Shown here in pieces: positions 44,909-55,684 of a stretch of DNA of 64,000 nt (within the stretch, counting starts at the first letter, position 1; each line of letters opens with the position of its first letter). The translations under genes were made by a program, and so were the position numbers. Below the pieces are notes generated by a model, which searched no databases, was not told the DNA's origin, and saw only the letters and a program-made list of their open reading frames with translations. Origin of the DNA: Salisapilia sapeloensis (Eukaryota; Oomycota; Peronosporomycetes; Peronosporales; Salisapiliaceae); contig JAADVB010000012.1 of the NCBI GenBank assembly GCA_023334545.1, forward strand, positions 78,416 to 142,415, written 5' to 3'.

Positions 44909-45723
44909 ATGGAGCACATTGACCAGGTAGCTTCTGCTTCCACTCTCGTCTAAAGGGTACGGTAGGTTCTGCTCATGAGATCGACTGGGAAGTGCGAAAA
45001 AAGGAATAGACAATAGGCCAGTATTCAAGTCATAAGCGACTGGAACCGTTCATGTCTGGCTAGCTAGTTGGTTGGGGTGATGGCCCACCAAGGCTGTAAT
45101 CCACAAATCACGTCCTATATTGGATAAGTGTGCCTCCGATCCCATCCTCGGAACAGTACCAGTTTATCGCTACTTCCATTTCGGAAGACAGACCACGACC
45201 TACTCCTTGCAATCCTCTCTGTCAATCCCCGATCTCGTACTCACCTCTCCTTTTCTCATAGACTGAACAAGCCTTCCAGAAGCAGGATGGTGTCTTCATT
45301 GCCAGCCGCAAGTTTGCCGGCAAGAAGAACGGTCCTCGTTTCTACAAGAACGTCGGACTTGGCTTCAAGACGCCCAAGGCTGCCATTGAAGGCCAGTACG
45401 TCGACAAGAAGTGCCCCTTCACGAGCGACGTTGCCATCCGTGGACGTATCCTTAAGGGTGTCGTTCTCTCCACCAAGATGAAGCGCACCATCATCGTCCG
45501 TCGTGACTACCTTCACTACGTCAAGAAGTACAAGCGTTTCGAGAAGCGTCACAAGAACGTTGCCGCTCACATCTCGCCGTGCTTCCGTGTCAAGGCCGGT
45601 GACGTCGTCACGCTCGGTCAGTGCCGTCCTCTTGCCAAGACGGTCCGTTTCAACGTCCTCGAAGTGGACGCCATCTCTGAGACCAAGCCGGTGAACGTCC
45701 GTAAGCAGTTCCGTCAGTTCTAA
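44909..45723 (+). CDS. RPS11: 40S ribosomal protein S11 (uS17)
   Basis: Two exons, 44909..44926 (MEHIDQ) and 45262..45723, give 159 aa. The 335-nt intron is by far the longest in the window. Family hallmarks are [58 protein letters not shown] and [20 protein letters not shown]. It is a structural protein of the small cytosolic subunit. Strong C-ending codon bias, as in eL32, indicates high expression. Confidence 0.96.
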
Positions 45724-45792
45724 GCTGCTTGGACTCTCCTACGATCAGCAGAATGAAAATACATGGAGGTCTTTGCTGAAAATTATGTCTTG

Positions 45793-48172
45793 TTATTCCA
45801 AGTTACCAGCTTCTCTCTCTACAGCTCGTTCGAGCTGCGTGTGTTCTGTTAACGTAATGTGATTAATGTACTCTTCAAAGCGATGGATGTCTCTTGCTCG
45901 ACGCTGTAGGTAGTGATGCTCCTTCCATCGCTTTTCTCTGTTTTGAGATTCATCTTCCGTCCGACGCTTATGGTGGACTTGCTCTCGTTCTTTATCTAAA
46001 GCTTCATCCTCTTCCATCTCTTGCTGAGCTGTCGTCCAGTCTTGGAAAAAGGTGTCCAGTAGCTCAAAGTATAGAGACAAGTTGGCATGGGATTGCTGCT
46101 GGAGATAGTCCAATTGACGCATGCTTCGTCGATAGTTATTCTTCTTTGAGCGCTTGGCCTTTGTGGACAGTTGAATTGGTAACTTGGACGTGAGGTAATC
46201 CAGTCGAGTGACACTTTTGCCGTTTGTCGTGAATGGTAGGTGGGATCGAGATCGATGATGGAGATCTATGTGACGATGTCTTGCTTTCGTCGAGCCATGG
46301 AGAAAAGCACCTTCATACCAATAGTCCCAAGAATTATCATTTGTAGACTCGGGAGCTTTGTAGTAGAAGTCTCCTCGACCATTCATAGCGTTATCATGCC
46401 AAAAGCCAACGTACTTTGCTTTCTTGTCGTTCAAAGTACATGTACCTCGCCCTTGTTTCACACCAACATCAAAGAAACCGTCATATACATCTCCATTCTT
46501 TTCGATTAACTTGCCACGACCATGCAACTCACCATTCTCAAACTCTCCTTCTTGTATCATACCACTCGGATACGTTCTTCGACAGTGTTTACCATGCAAC
46601 AGACCATTGACAAACGTTCCTTCATCAACGACACCCACGGAGGATCTATATTTGCCTAAACCAGTTACTGTACCATCCACCATTTCGCCTTCATAAACTG
46701 CTCCATCGGGAAATTCGATCCGTTCGCGCTCTCCATGGAGCACACCATCCCGATAGGCATCTCCATTTAGCAACGAAGACTCAATAACAGCATCACTGTG
46801 GTACTCGTACGTACGAGATGGTCGTTGGTACGACCCAGACGCGATACTGCCATCGCCATACACAAAACGGCCCTCACCTTTTCGAGTATTGTCGACAAAA
46901 TAACCAGTATAGATGCCTTCGTTCGTGTACTCTTTTCCCAATCCATGCTTTTTGCCCATTTCCCACATGCCTGCGTAAGCTGATCCAATTGCAGAGATGT
47001 GGAAATCTTCATCACAAGGAGAAGTAAACTCTTGGTTCACGAGTTGGATGTCCATACCTTCTCCATGTTTTACTCTCCGAAGGCGAACTGCCCTCATGTT
47101 CACTTCCTTGTCCAAATCTTTAGCTGAGTATGAATCTTTATCATTATCGTCGTCTTCTATGAAAGCAATAGGACTTGGTCGTGTACGCAAGAGACAGACA
47201 TAATTCCAATCGCACTTCTTCATTGCAACGTCCGTCAGTTCTGCTGCTCGACAGCTTGTGAATTGAGCTATCCATGTACGAGTTTCAACTCGATCATTTT
47301 CGATGTCACTGCTTTGCGTGGAAGAGTTATTTTCTTTCGACCAAGGGGACAACTCGATAGGCTCGGTCAATAGAAGACGCTCGACACGTCGGTACCTCTT
47401 CCGAAGTATCATGAGCTCAGAATTTAATCTAGCAGTATGGTTTGAGATCATGTCCCTAAGCTCGTGTTTTACTTGATCTTCATTCTGTGGTTTCTCTCCA
47501 ACGCTCACCTCTGGTATCATCTTCTGCCTCTGCTTAAGCAGCGTTTGCTTTCGAACTGCCATATCTATGTCTTTCCGAAGTTTCTCTAGTGGCTCATAAT
47601 CCTTGGATATACCGTACAAGAGCCACGTTTTCAAATCGATAGCTTTGCATTCAATTGGAACGCCAGATAGTACGACAATGGTTGATCCGGCATAGAATGG
47701 GTTACGATTATCATCTTGAGGAGCTGGTTCTAGTCGTTCATGGATGATATAGAACCATTTCTCCGTCGGTGTTGGAGGGAGAACACGTGCTATCCAGTCT
47801 TTCGGCCATATAACATCTGCATGAACCAAGTACACGTGAGTGATCCTACGCCATTGTAAGAGAGAGATCTAGAATCCATCAACGTACTTCCAAAAGGGTC
47901 TTTGAGTAGAGCAGCGTTGCAATTAAATAATTGGTTAATCTTCTTCCTACATAGGTAACACGATTACGAAAGAATGTAATAGGTTGCATTCAATGCATGC
48001 TCTTTAGCACGTACACAGTAAAGTCCGATCGCAAGACGTTTTGAAATGCGTGTTCCTCTGCTTTGTCACAATTAGAGTCTTTCAGTGCGACTTTCATTTG
48101 ATCTTCTCGGAATTCCTCCACCATTTTCCCCGTTCTCTTGTCCACCACCATCTTGCCAGTCTTTGTCGCCAT
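45793..48172 (-). CDS. MORN-repeat protein
   Basis: Three exons, 48172..48015, 47946..47888 and 47816..45793, give 746 aa. The long open frame alone has no ATG near its 5' end, because the codon at 47835 is GTG. Splicing two short upstream exons by phase gives a continuous start, MATKTGKMVVDKRTGKMVEE, and the join LLKDPFG|NVIWPKDW. At least six MORN repeats lie around residues 360-560, for example YAGMWEMGKKHGLGKEYTN, YEGEMVDGTVTGLGKY, QEGEFENGELHGRGKLIEKNG and YDGFFDVGVKQGRGTCTL. The C-terminal 170 residues are charged and helical. MORN proteins often bind membranes or form cytoskeletal scaffolds, including at flagella. The exact role is unknown. Confidence 0.8.
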
Positions 48173-48339
48173 GATGAACGAAGGCAAAAGTCTTTAGACT
48201 CGTCGAGTCGACCTTAGCGGTGATCCCAATGACGTTTCACAGTGTATGTAGCCATTTGTCCGTTCGAACATAATCATCCGAAGACACGGACCGTAAGTCG
48301 GACAAGCCGATCGCATCGTGATCACTACTTTCAGCAACC
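48173..48339. promoter_or_regulatory. Shared divergent promoter region, MORN protein / CWC27
   Basis: A gap of 167 nt holding both 5' UTRs and promoters. No specific box was identified. Confidence 0.35.
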
Positions 48340-50000
48340 ATGTCGAACATGTACATCACAGAGCCCAACACCGAGGGAAAGGTGCTTCTCCACACTTCCT
48401 TTGGTGATATAGATGTGGAGCTATGGCCCCAACAGGCCCCCAAAGCTTGTCGGAACTTTGTCCAGCTGAGCCTCGAAGGCGTACGTGATTGATACAAGCA
48501 TTCTATCTACGGCTTACCTGCTAACTATACCTTGTGCGAACGTGTGATGCAGTATTATGATAATACTATCTTTCATCGTATCGTTGCGGACTTTATCGTC
48601 CAAGGAGGTGACCCGAGTGGCACTGGAGACGGTGGCGAAAGTATTTACGGACAGCCATTCGTTGACGAGTTCCATTCGCGACTCAAGTTTAATCACAGAG
48701 GCCTATTGGCAATGGCTAACGAGAACAAGCCCAATAGCAACCACTCTCAATTCTTCTTCACACTCGATGCATGTGAGTTTCTAAATAAGAAACACACCAT
48801 TTTCGGCAAGGTCCTTCCTCTATCGCCAATAGTAATGCGCAAGGTCTTACAGTCGCATAGATCACTGGAAATACGATTTTCAACCTACTGAGCGTCGGGA
48901 GTACCGAGACAGATGCCAAGGACCGGCCTTTAAATCCACCCAAACTGCGTTCGGTCGAAGTGCTTTGGAATCCGTTTGACGACATCGTTCCAAGGTAACG
49001 ACGATCATGTCTACTCAGAGACATCATGCTGACAGTAGGGTAGAGCCACGGCGAAGAAGGAATTAACGAATGAAGAGGCGAAAGAAAAGAAAAAGAAAGA
49101 GCGAAAGGCAACGAAAGACCTCAAGCTTCTGTCTTTCGGTGATGATGAAGATGCGATGGAAGACTTTGCCAAGCCTCCGAGTAAGAGGAAGAAAATGATG
49201 AGCAGTCACGACTTGTTAGATGATAAGAAGCTTAAGAAGGAGGCAATTGCGATTCAAGAAAGGAAAGATAATGGTCGGAAGGAAGAAGCGACGAAGAAGC
49301 TAAAGGCAGCAGTAGCTGCTGCCAGCCAACCGACGGAGAAGACTCCGGCTCCGATACCAGAACCTGTGAAACCAAAGCCTGTGAAACAAAAGGAGGCAGA
49401 CGAGTATAAACAGTTGCGAGAGGAGTTGAAGAAAGGGAAGAAGGCTGTGCCTGTCATCCTGGGCTCGAGAGCAAGAGAGCATGAGACGGCCAAAGCCTAT
49501 CATGATATGCTCACTCCGCTACAGCAGCAACGAGCAAAGTATTTGGAACGGAAGCGCGCGACGAGTCGAGCAGCTCGACAGGAGGAGACGATGGCCAAGT
49601 TACATCAGTTCAAGCAGACGCTAGCCGGTGCGAAAGCTGGGGAGACGCAAGAGAAGAAGGAACAGGAGTCGTACCATGGACAGGTGATTGAAGATGAAGA
49701 AGACGAAGATGATTCGTCTTGGATGACTGCGAAGCTCAAGTTCAAAAAGCACATCGATGTACGGAAATTATTTCGCAGGAGCATGCTGACTCGACTAGGG
49801 CTACAGCATCCTTTGGTGTGTCGAATTTGACAACTGACGATTAGCATGTGATAGGATCAATATCGCGAAGGCAAAGGCCCGTCGGCAGATGTACGTCTAC
49901 TAAGTAACGACGCATTGACATTGTATTTACGTTTAATCATGTGCAGGACTATGTGACGATCGATCCACGTGAGGATATGAAACGACGACGACACGATTAA
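48340..50000 (+). CDS. CWC27: Spliceosome-associated cyclophilin CWC27
   Basis: Six exons: 48340..48480, 48553..48810, 48861..48994, 49044..49758, 49855..49890, 49947..50000, giving 445 aa. It starts MSNMYITEPNTEGKVLLHTS. The cyclophilin domain follows, with YYDNTIFHRIVADFIVQGGD, FFFTLDACEFLNKKHTIFGK and ITGNTIFNLLSVG, and then DRPLNPPKLRSVEVLWNPFD. The Trp of active cyclophilins is Glu (CEFLNKK), the CWC27 signature, so isomerase activity is probably absent. The rest is Lys/Glu-rich helix and ends DDYVTIDPREDMKRRRHD. It belongs to the activated spliceosome (Bact complex). Intron 2 has an unusual GTCCTT donor. Confidence 0.9.
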
Positions 50001-50602
50001 TAGAGAGCATTTTATTAATCATCCACTTGCCATCTATCTATCTTCTCCTACATCTTATGGTGCTCACGCACTAGGATGCGGCCACTTTTGAATAGGATGC
50101 GGCCACCGACCTAGATCCCACTGATGAGATTGTACATTCATCGTGACGTTTCTATAACGACAAAGCCATACGTAGGTAGCTTGAAAATTACAGCTTGATC
50201 GGCCATCAGGATGTCGCCGTATACAAATTGGCCTACTGATAGGTTGCTTGTCCGCCATCTGCGTTTAGAGCACGGCATGCGATCAATAGTAATGAAATCC
50301 ATTGGGTTTGTCTGACCACGATTGTACTAGTGACATGGCGTTAATGCAAGTTCGTTTAGTGTCACCATGGCGGTAGCATACACTGCTGTACATGAAAAGA
50401 CTCGGATGCCACCGCTTCGGTCTAACTGACGGACGAAGCGTTGCGTGCAACGAGACGAAGTGAACGCGCACGCACATGTTTCTGATTTACATATGGAGCG
50501 TATGCGACTACTGCGTAGTATCATGTGATCTGATGGACCTACGACTACATCATTTTCTGTTTTCCACGATCAATCTCAAAGGCATATTCCCTGCTGAACA
50601 CG
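50001..50602. other. Intergenic, no gene seen
   Basis: About 600 nt between CWC27 and the NADPH oxidase, both on the plus strand. It contains a 14-nt direct repeat, annotated separately. Minus-strand open frames here lack motifs. Confidence 0.45.
50072..50106 (+). repeat. 14-nt direct repeat, two copies
   Basis: TAGGATGCGGCCAC occurs at 50072-50085 and again at 50093-50106 without mismatch, 21 nt apart. It lies about 500 nt upstream of the NADPH oxidase start. Confidence 0.7.
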
Positions 50603-53218
50603 ATGGTGAACTCCCGACGAGGGATGAAGGCACCAAACTCGACGAGTAATACGACCAAGTACGTCGAAATGAATGGCGTGTCGCCAGCAGAAGGACAGAG
50701 CCACCAAAACGCCTATGCTTCCATGCACGGGAAGTCTGGGAAGCATCACACGATGCAGTACCTCAATCCAGCGCCGACTGGGTTCAAAGTACCCGTTCTC
50801 CAGCGTACGGATAGCAATCCGAGTCGTCAGTCCAACATGACGTCAGACGATCTTCATCAGCTCAAGGAATCGCTTTATAAGCTATCCATGTGTCAGTCTA
50901 GCGTGTACGATCCCAACGATGGTCAGAAGCCGGGTGCTGCAGGTTTTGTGAATCTCAACGACGCTGCGAACTTTGATGGGCCTGGCAACCGTCCTCATCT
51001 ATCGTCTGCCCAAGCTGGGTTACCACGTGAATCCGCGGCTGTGCTCGTCGAAGCTGTGCGTCAGTCTGCCATTGACGACGATGAGAAGACAAGGTTTCTA
51101 TTCGAGATCTTCGACACGGATGGCAATGGACGACTGTCAAGAGAAGGCGTGATGTCTTTCCTCGAGTCCACCATGCAAGAGCACAGCGTCTCCTTTCTGG
51201 GTGAAATGAATGTCCAAGAAGTCTTGGACCGAGTCTTTGCGAACTGCCGTGACCCGAATCACATGACGTACAAGGAGTTCCGGTCTGTGTTTGGTGAGAC
51301 GGACAAGCCCCGAGAAGAAGCGATGTCTCTCATGCCTGGGATTGCTGAAAAGGACGCTCGGATCGCATCAAACGAATTAGACTCCACAGGTTCAGATCTC
51401 AACACGATGTCGTCGGAGGATATGCAGGCTGTGGGCAAGATGGCTAAGAAAATGAAGACACTGGAGGAAGAGCTGGCAGAAGAAGATGATGATGTAGACA
51501 TGATCAAGCGAAAAGGTCCGTTTGCCAAGCTTCGAAAGTCGTATCAGAAGCACGGTGCGCAAGTCTGGTGTCTCGTAATCTACTTTGCCGTGATGGTCTG
51601 GGTGTTTGCCATGAAAGCCATGGTCATCGGTGTCGATCCTGCTGTCGGTTGGTGTCCTCGTATCGCAAAAGGCTTCGCGCAGATCATCATGGTCAACACG
51701 CTATTCGTCCTGCTACCGATGTGCCGCAACTTGATGACGACACTGCGCAACTTCCCCGTCGTCTCCCACTACATTCCTATCGACGACCACATTGAATTCC
51801 ACAAGATCTGCGGAATCATGATGCTCATTGCATCGCTCGGACATACCGCTGCTTGGCTGATGATTGTCTACTACGCGCGAACGGTTCCGGTCGAAGTGTG
51901 GGAACGATCGGCATACTACGAGCGGAGTTTTGTTCGTTATCAAGATCTTTTCTCCTTTGCCTGGCAGCTTCCGATCTGGACCGGGGTCCTCATGGTCGTC
52001 ATCGCCATCATCGCTGGTATCTTTACACTACCAAAGCTACGTCAGGGCAAGTTCAACCTCTTCTGGCTCACCCACTTGCTCTTCATCCCATTCCTCATCC
52101 TCATCGTCGTCCACGGACTGGCACAATGGGTGCAGGCTCCAGAAGCGTACCTTTGGGTCGTCCCGCCTATCATCATCTACTTCCTCGAAAGACGTTATCG
52201 CATGCGCAACGTCTTTGGAGGTAAGACACAGATCGTCAACGCGCACGTCTCGGCTGGTACGACTGCCCTGTACTTTAAACGCCCTAAGTCGTTTGCCAAA
52301 GGGCAAAAGTTCACACCTGGCATGTACATGTTCATTAACATACCTGCTATCTCGACATATGAGTGGCATCCCTTCACGATCTCATCTGCTCCAGAAGACG
52401 AGCTACTCAGTCTCCACATCCGGAAAGCTGGAGACTGGACTGGCGCTCTGCATAACCTGGTCGAAGCGACGGAGCGACGTCAGCTACAGAACCCAGAGGG
52501 TGGAAATGGACACTCGGACACAATCTACCCGCCTATCTATATCGACGGACCGGTTGGAGCTCCTGCCCAAGACTACAGTCGGTATCGGGAAGTCGTGCTC
52601 GTTGGAGCTGGTATCGGTGTCACTCCATTCGCTTCGATACTTCGAAGCGTCGTCCATCAGTGGCGAACGTTCCGATGCCCTGACTGCTCTCACATGCGCT
52701 TCCCACCGACGTTCCAACTGCGCAAGATCTACTTCTTCTGGGTCACGCGTGAACAAGAGTCGCTCACATGGTTCTCCCAAACGATGAACCAACTAGCTGA
52801 AATGGACACGGAGAACCGACTGGAGATCCACAACTACTTGTCGACGATTAAAAGAGAGTCGATCGCTCGTCCATTGCAAGCACTCCAGACGTTTATTCAT
52901 GACGACTCCGGGAAAGATATTGTATCTGGTCTCGAGACGAAACAAACGACGCACTTTGGTCGTCCGAACTGGAAAACAGAGCTTAAACGTATTGCTCTTA
53001 AGACGACGCGTCGTCGCGAACGGCTATGCGCCGTACCTCAGGAACAAAATCCTCACTTGGCAGCAGAAGACGATGACTTTATTGATGAAATTGGTGTTTT
53101 CTACTGTGGGCCGAAGCCTCTCGGAAATTCGTTGCATGATGAATGTGCACAATTTAACCACCGGAGCAAGCGGACGAAAGGCAAAGTCGAGTTCGATTTT
53201 CACAGTGAAAACTTTTAA
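50603..53218 (+). CDS. NADPH oxidase, respiratory burst (Rboh/NOX5-like) type
   Basis: Intronless, 871 aa. The cytosolic N-terminus has one strong EF hand, FDTDGNGRLSREG near residue 170, and a weaker one, NCRDPNHMTYKEF, near 215. Six membrane segments lie at about 318-535, with haem-ligand His residues in FHKICGIMMLIASLGHTAAW and LTHLLFIPFLILIVVHG. The FAD site is WHPFTISSAPED near 589. The NADPH site is VGAGIGVTPFASILRS near 667, with a YCGPKPLG end motif and a C-terminal FDFHSENF typical of NOX enzymes. It should move electrons from NADPH across the plasma membrane to oxygen, giving superoxide, with calcium control. Confidence 0.95.
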   Translation: MVNSRRGMKAPNSTSNTTKYVEMNGVSPAEGQSHQNAYASMHGKSGKHHTMQYLNPAPTGFKVPVLQRTDSNPSRQSNMTSDDLHQLKESLYKLSMCQSSVYDPNDGQKPGAAGFVNLNDAANFDGPGNRPHLSSAQAGLPRESAAVLVEAVRQSAIDDDEKTRFLFEIFDTDGNGRLSREGVMSFLESTMQEHSVSFLGEMNVQEVLDRVFANCRDPNHMTYKEFRSVFGETDKPREEAMSLMPGIAEKDARIASNELDSTGSDLNTMSSEDMQAVGKMAKKMKTLEEELAEEDDDVDMIKRKGPFAKLRKSYQKHGAQVWCLVIYFAVMVWVFAMKAMVIGVDPAVGWCPRIAKGFAQIIMVNTLFVLLPMCRNLMTTLRNFPVVSHYIPIDDHIEFHKICGIMMLIASLGHTAAWLMIVYYARTVPVEVWERSAYYERSFVRYQDLFSFAWQLPIWTGVLMVVIAIIAGIFTLPKLRQGKFNLFWLTHLLFIPFLILIVVHGLAQWVQAPEAYLWVVPPIIIYFLERRYRMRNVFGGKTQIVNAHVSAGTTALYFKRPKSFAKGQKFTPGMYMFINIPAISTYEWHPFTISSAPEDELLSLHIRKAGDWTGALHNLVEATERRQLQNPEGGNGHSDTIYPPIYIDGPVGAPAQDYSRYREVVLVGAGIGVTPFASILRSVVHQWRTFRCPDCSHMRFPPTFQLRKIYFFWVTREQESLTWFSQTMNQLAEMDTENRLEIHNYLSTIKRESIARPLQALQTFIHDDSGKDIVSGLETKQTTHFGRPNWKTELKRIALKTTRRRERLCAVPQEQNPHLAAEDDDFIDEIGVFYCGPKPLGNSLHDECAQFNHRSKRTKGKVEFDFHSENF

Positions 53219-53315
53219 CTGTAGCAACAAATATCCATGTCATGCATGTTCCTATTTGTTAAACTACCATGTGCACTTGTCATTTTTTTCATTCCAATTG
53301 TATCTTGCATCGAGT

Positions 53316-54707
53316 CTACACGTTGTAGCAAGTTCTTAAGGCGTCAGTTGATCCAAGCTTCGCTGCGTTGTAGAAGATGCGGCGAAGGAGAAGGTGTTTT
53401 TGAAAGGCATCTGGCAATGGAACGGATCCCATGCCATGCATGCACTCTACAGCGTAATGTTTGCCATCCATAATCTGCTCCATCCGAGGTCGCCTCGGAA
53501 CGATGTGGCTGGTAGTAGGATTATGTATTTCTGAGGGTCGCCTCCATCTTACGAAGCCAATGGGAAAAGGTTCCAACAGAGATTTTGCATTCACATACAG
53601 CAACTTGGCGGGCTCGTTCATCGATCCAGATGGGACGTAATGAGCTAAGTTACCACAGAGACTCGTTGGATGCAATGTCATGTCCTGACACGCAGAGCAC
53701 GAGATGACGGATGCACCCCAAGGTGAGAACGCGTAGGGCGTGTGGGCTGCTTCGAAGCTAAGAAAGAAGGACTCTTTATCTCCATGGACCCTGTCCTCCT
53801 TCAAGCGCAGATCTGTAATAAAGTACCACAGCGTTTCCATTGCTTTCCCTGCTTTGGATTTATCTATGAAAACCATAGAAGAGTCTTGTTCATGGCCTGA
53901 CAGTCCATTGTAGGCGTACGAATTGGTTATATGCGTCGACAAGTTCCCTCTTGTCAAATTAAACTTTTCAAATGGGAACTTTTCGAAGAATGTCTGGATC
54001 CAAGGCCTGCGTTTGCTTCCGACTCTAGTACCCAAATATTTTGTTTTCTCAATTACTCGATCATGAAAGAACGTTGTGCCTGTCTCCTGATATGGTGGTA
54101 AGTCTCGCACGATAGATGGATCTCGGAGTGGAAGCACGTCGGCGTCAAGCATCATGACATGACGTACATCGGTGTGGATGACTGCTAAAGGCTTAATCCA
54201 CCAATTTTTGAATTGGTTGGTCATTGAATTCTTTAATTTGTCTTGATTCACGAGCTCCGTGCAGACGTCAACAAGCTCTAGTCGAGGATCAAGGCTCTGG
54301 AGGATATGGCGAGAGTGATCAGACATCTCATCAGGAGTGCAGTGGTAGACCTGTATTAGTTCGTCGTTGCCGAGGCATCGAAGTTGGCGGATTAAAGAGA
54401 CGCCCATGTCGATCATGCCGTTATGGAGAGGGAGGACGATGCCTCTATCGCGAGATACGTTTCGAACACGACCATTGTCATCTAACCATGGCTTTTGCAA
54501 GTTTGGTATGAAATTAAGCGACCATCCAGGCGTGTCTCGTCCAATGCGATCGAGAGCATCAATCGAGGGATCAAATATGGCTGTCACGGTGTCATTGGTA
54601 TCGCCATTTTCGTCCGCTGTGGATGCTTTCGAGACTGAAAACGAAGCCAAGAGCAACAAGCAGATCGAGAGGTATATCCGCAAAGGTTGCCGTGTGTAGA
54701 GAGTCAT
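53316..54707 (-). CDS. GT71 (MNN1-type) alpha-mannosyltransferase, copy 1
   Basis: Intronless, 463 aa from the ATG at 54707. An upstream in-frame ATG at 54737 would add 10 aa before the anchor. It is a type II membrane protein: [20 protein letters not shown], then a lumenal domain. The donor-binding part has [55 protein letters not shown], then DAD (Asp188, Asp190) as the metal site. FNLTRG and NLSTH are possible N-glycosylation sites. [18 protein letters not shown] and [13 protein letters not shown] are shared with copies 2 and 3. It probably adds mannose to protein or wall glycans in the Golgi. Confidence 0.85.
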   Translation of the reverse strand: MTLYTRQPLRIYLSICLLLLASFSVSKASTADENGDTNDTVTAIFDPSIDALDRIGRDTPGWSLNFIPNLQKPWLDDNGRVRNVSRDRGIVLPLHNGMIDMGVSLIRQLRCLGNDELIQVYHCTPDEMSDHSRHILQSLDPRLELVDVCTELVNQDKLKNSMTNQFKNWWIKPLAVIHTDVRHVMMLDADVLPLRDPSIVRDLPPYQETGTTFFHDRVIEKTKYLGTRVGSKRRPWIQTFFEKFPFEKFNLTRGNLSTHITNSYAYNGLSGHEQDSSMVFIDKSKAGKAMETLWYFITDLRLKEDRVHGDKESFFLSFEAAHTPYAFSPWGASVISCSACQDMTLHPTSLCGNLAHYVPSGSMNEPAKLLYVNAKSLLEPFPIGFVRWRRPSEIHNPTTSHIVPRRPRMEQIMDGKHYAVECMHGMGSVPLPDAFQKHLLLRRIFYNAAKLGSTDALRTCYNV

Positions 54708-55684
54708 TTTGTGCCGAGATACAAGAGGTATGTGCATACTCGTATCAATCGGATCAGCCTTGTGCTGAGTCAGTTTGTAGATGCTGTGAAGAGCATCTGT
54801 TTTTATTGCTGATGAATCTCCTTGATATGATAGAGACGGTAGCTACGATCCAATCGTGTGTGGCAGATCCGCCAGATATACTCGGTTCGGCTGGAAGTTG
54901 TCTGCAAAAGTGCAAGTAGACATGGTTTTGCTTTCCTTCAACAAGAGGTTTTAACTTGTAGCCTGTAAGTCCGTGCGAGCCCAAATTACCCTACTTCAGC
55001 TGTGAAACTCCCCGAAATTAATCAAAATCATCAGGATGTATCTCATTTGTAAAGATTCATGCTCCTTTCACAGTTTATAAAAGCTCTTCAGATGGACTTA
55101 CAATAAATGTACGCACTGCTTTACTTGATAATTTACTTTGCTTTGTATCAAAGTAAGGTATTCATAGAACGCATGAAGGCACAATTGACTAGATAGAACT
55201 GCTTCAAAAGTAGATGGAGGCTTAAGACAGTAGTCTATATCTGTTGAAGTTACAATGAAGTAGAAAGCGGAAAAGGACGCGAGGATGCGAGGACGCGAGG
55301 ACGATACATCAGAGTAGAAGATGAATACAGATGAAAAGACAAATACACATTCTGTTCCAAATTACCATTCATCGGCTCAACACAATACCAAACAAACAAT
55401 GTCCATACAGTAAATTTGTGCTTCATATCAACTTCCACGATTGACTAGTTCCAGGCATTGCTGGTACAACACCTATACAAAGACTTCGATAAATCTGAAC
55501 AGAATCGAATATAGTCGATTTATCAGAGGTTGCAGGACCTGCTCAAAGAAGATATAAAAGTATAGTTTACTTTTGTGTAGCAGTAGAAACTTATCATGAA
55601 AGTAGCGTGATTTGCAAACATCCGTCGCGAAGCTTAAAAGGAAAGCAAATTTCGTGTGAAACATCAATAAATTCAAATGAAAGC
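54708..55684. other. Spacer between GT71 copies 1 and 2
   Basis: Nearly 1 kb, AT-rich, with no coding sequence that I can support and no recognisable GT71 remnant. It contains a short minisatellite at 55275-55306. Confidence 0.5.
55275..55306 (+). repeat. Octamer tandem repeat, four units
   Basis: Four successive 8-nt units: GGACGCGA, GGATGCGA, GGACGCGA, GGACGATA. The first three differ at one site only. This GC-rich patch stands out in AT-rich spacer. Confidence 0.75.

Noticed and set aside
44927-45261. The long uS17 intron as a snoRNA host
   Set aside because: A C-box-like GTGATGG occurs near 45077, but I found no matching D box, terminal stem or H/ACA elements, so no RNA gene is called.
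47990-48187. A separate 65-aa gene on the minus strand
   Set aside because: Its frame splices in phase into the MORN-repeat gene through a GTACGT donor at 48014 and a 59-nt exon, so I treat it as that gene's first exon.
49774-49830. An extra CWC27 exon ending in SNLTTDD
   Set aside because: It would need a 20-nt intron. Skipping to 49855 gives a 96-nt intron and a better conserved sequence, KHID|DQYREGKGPSADDYVTID.
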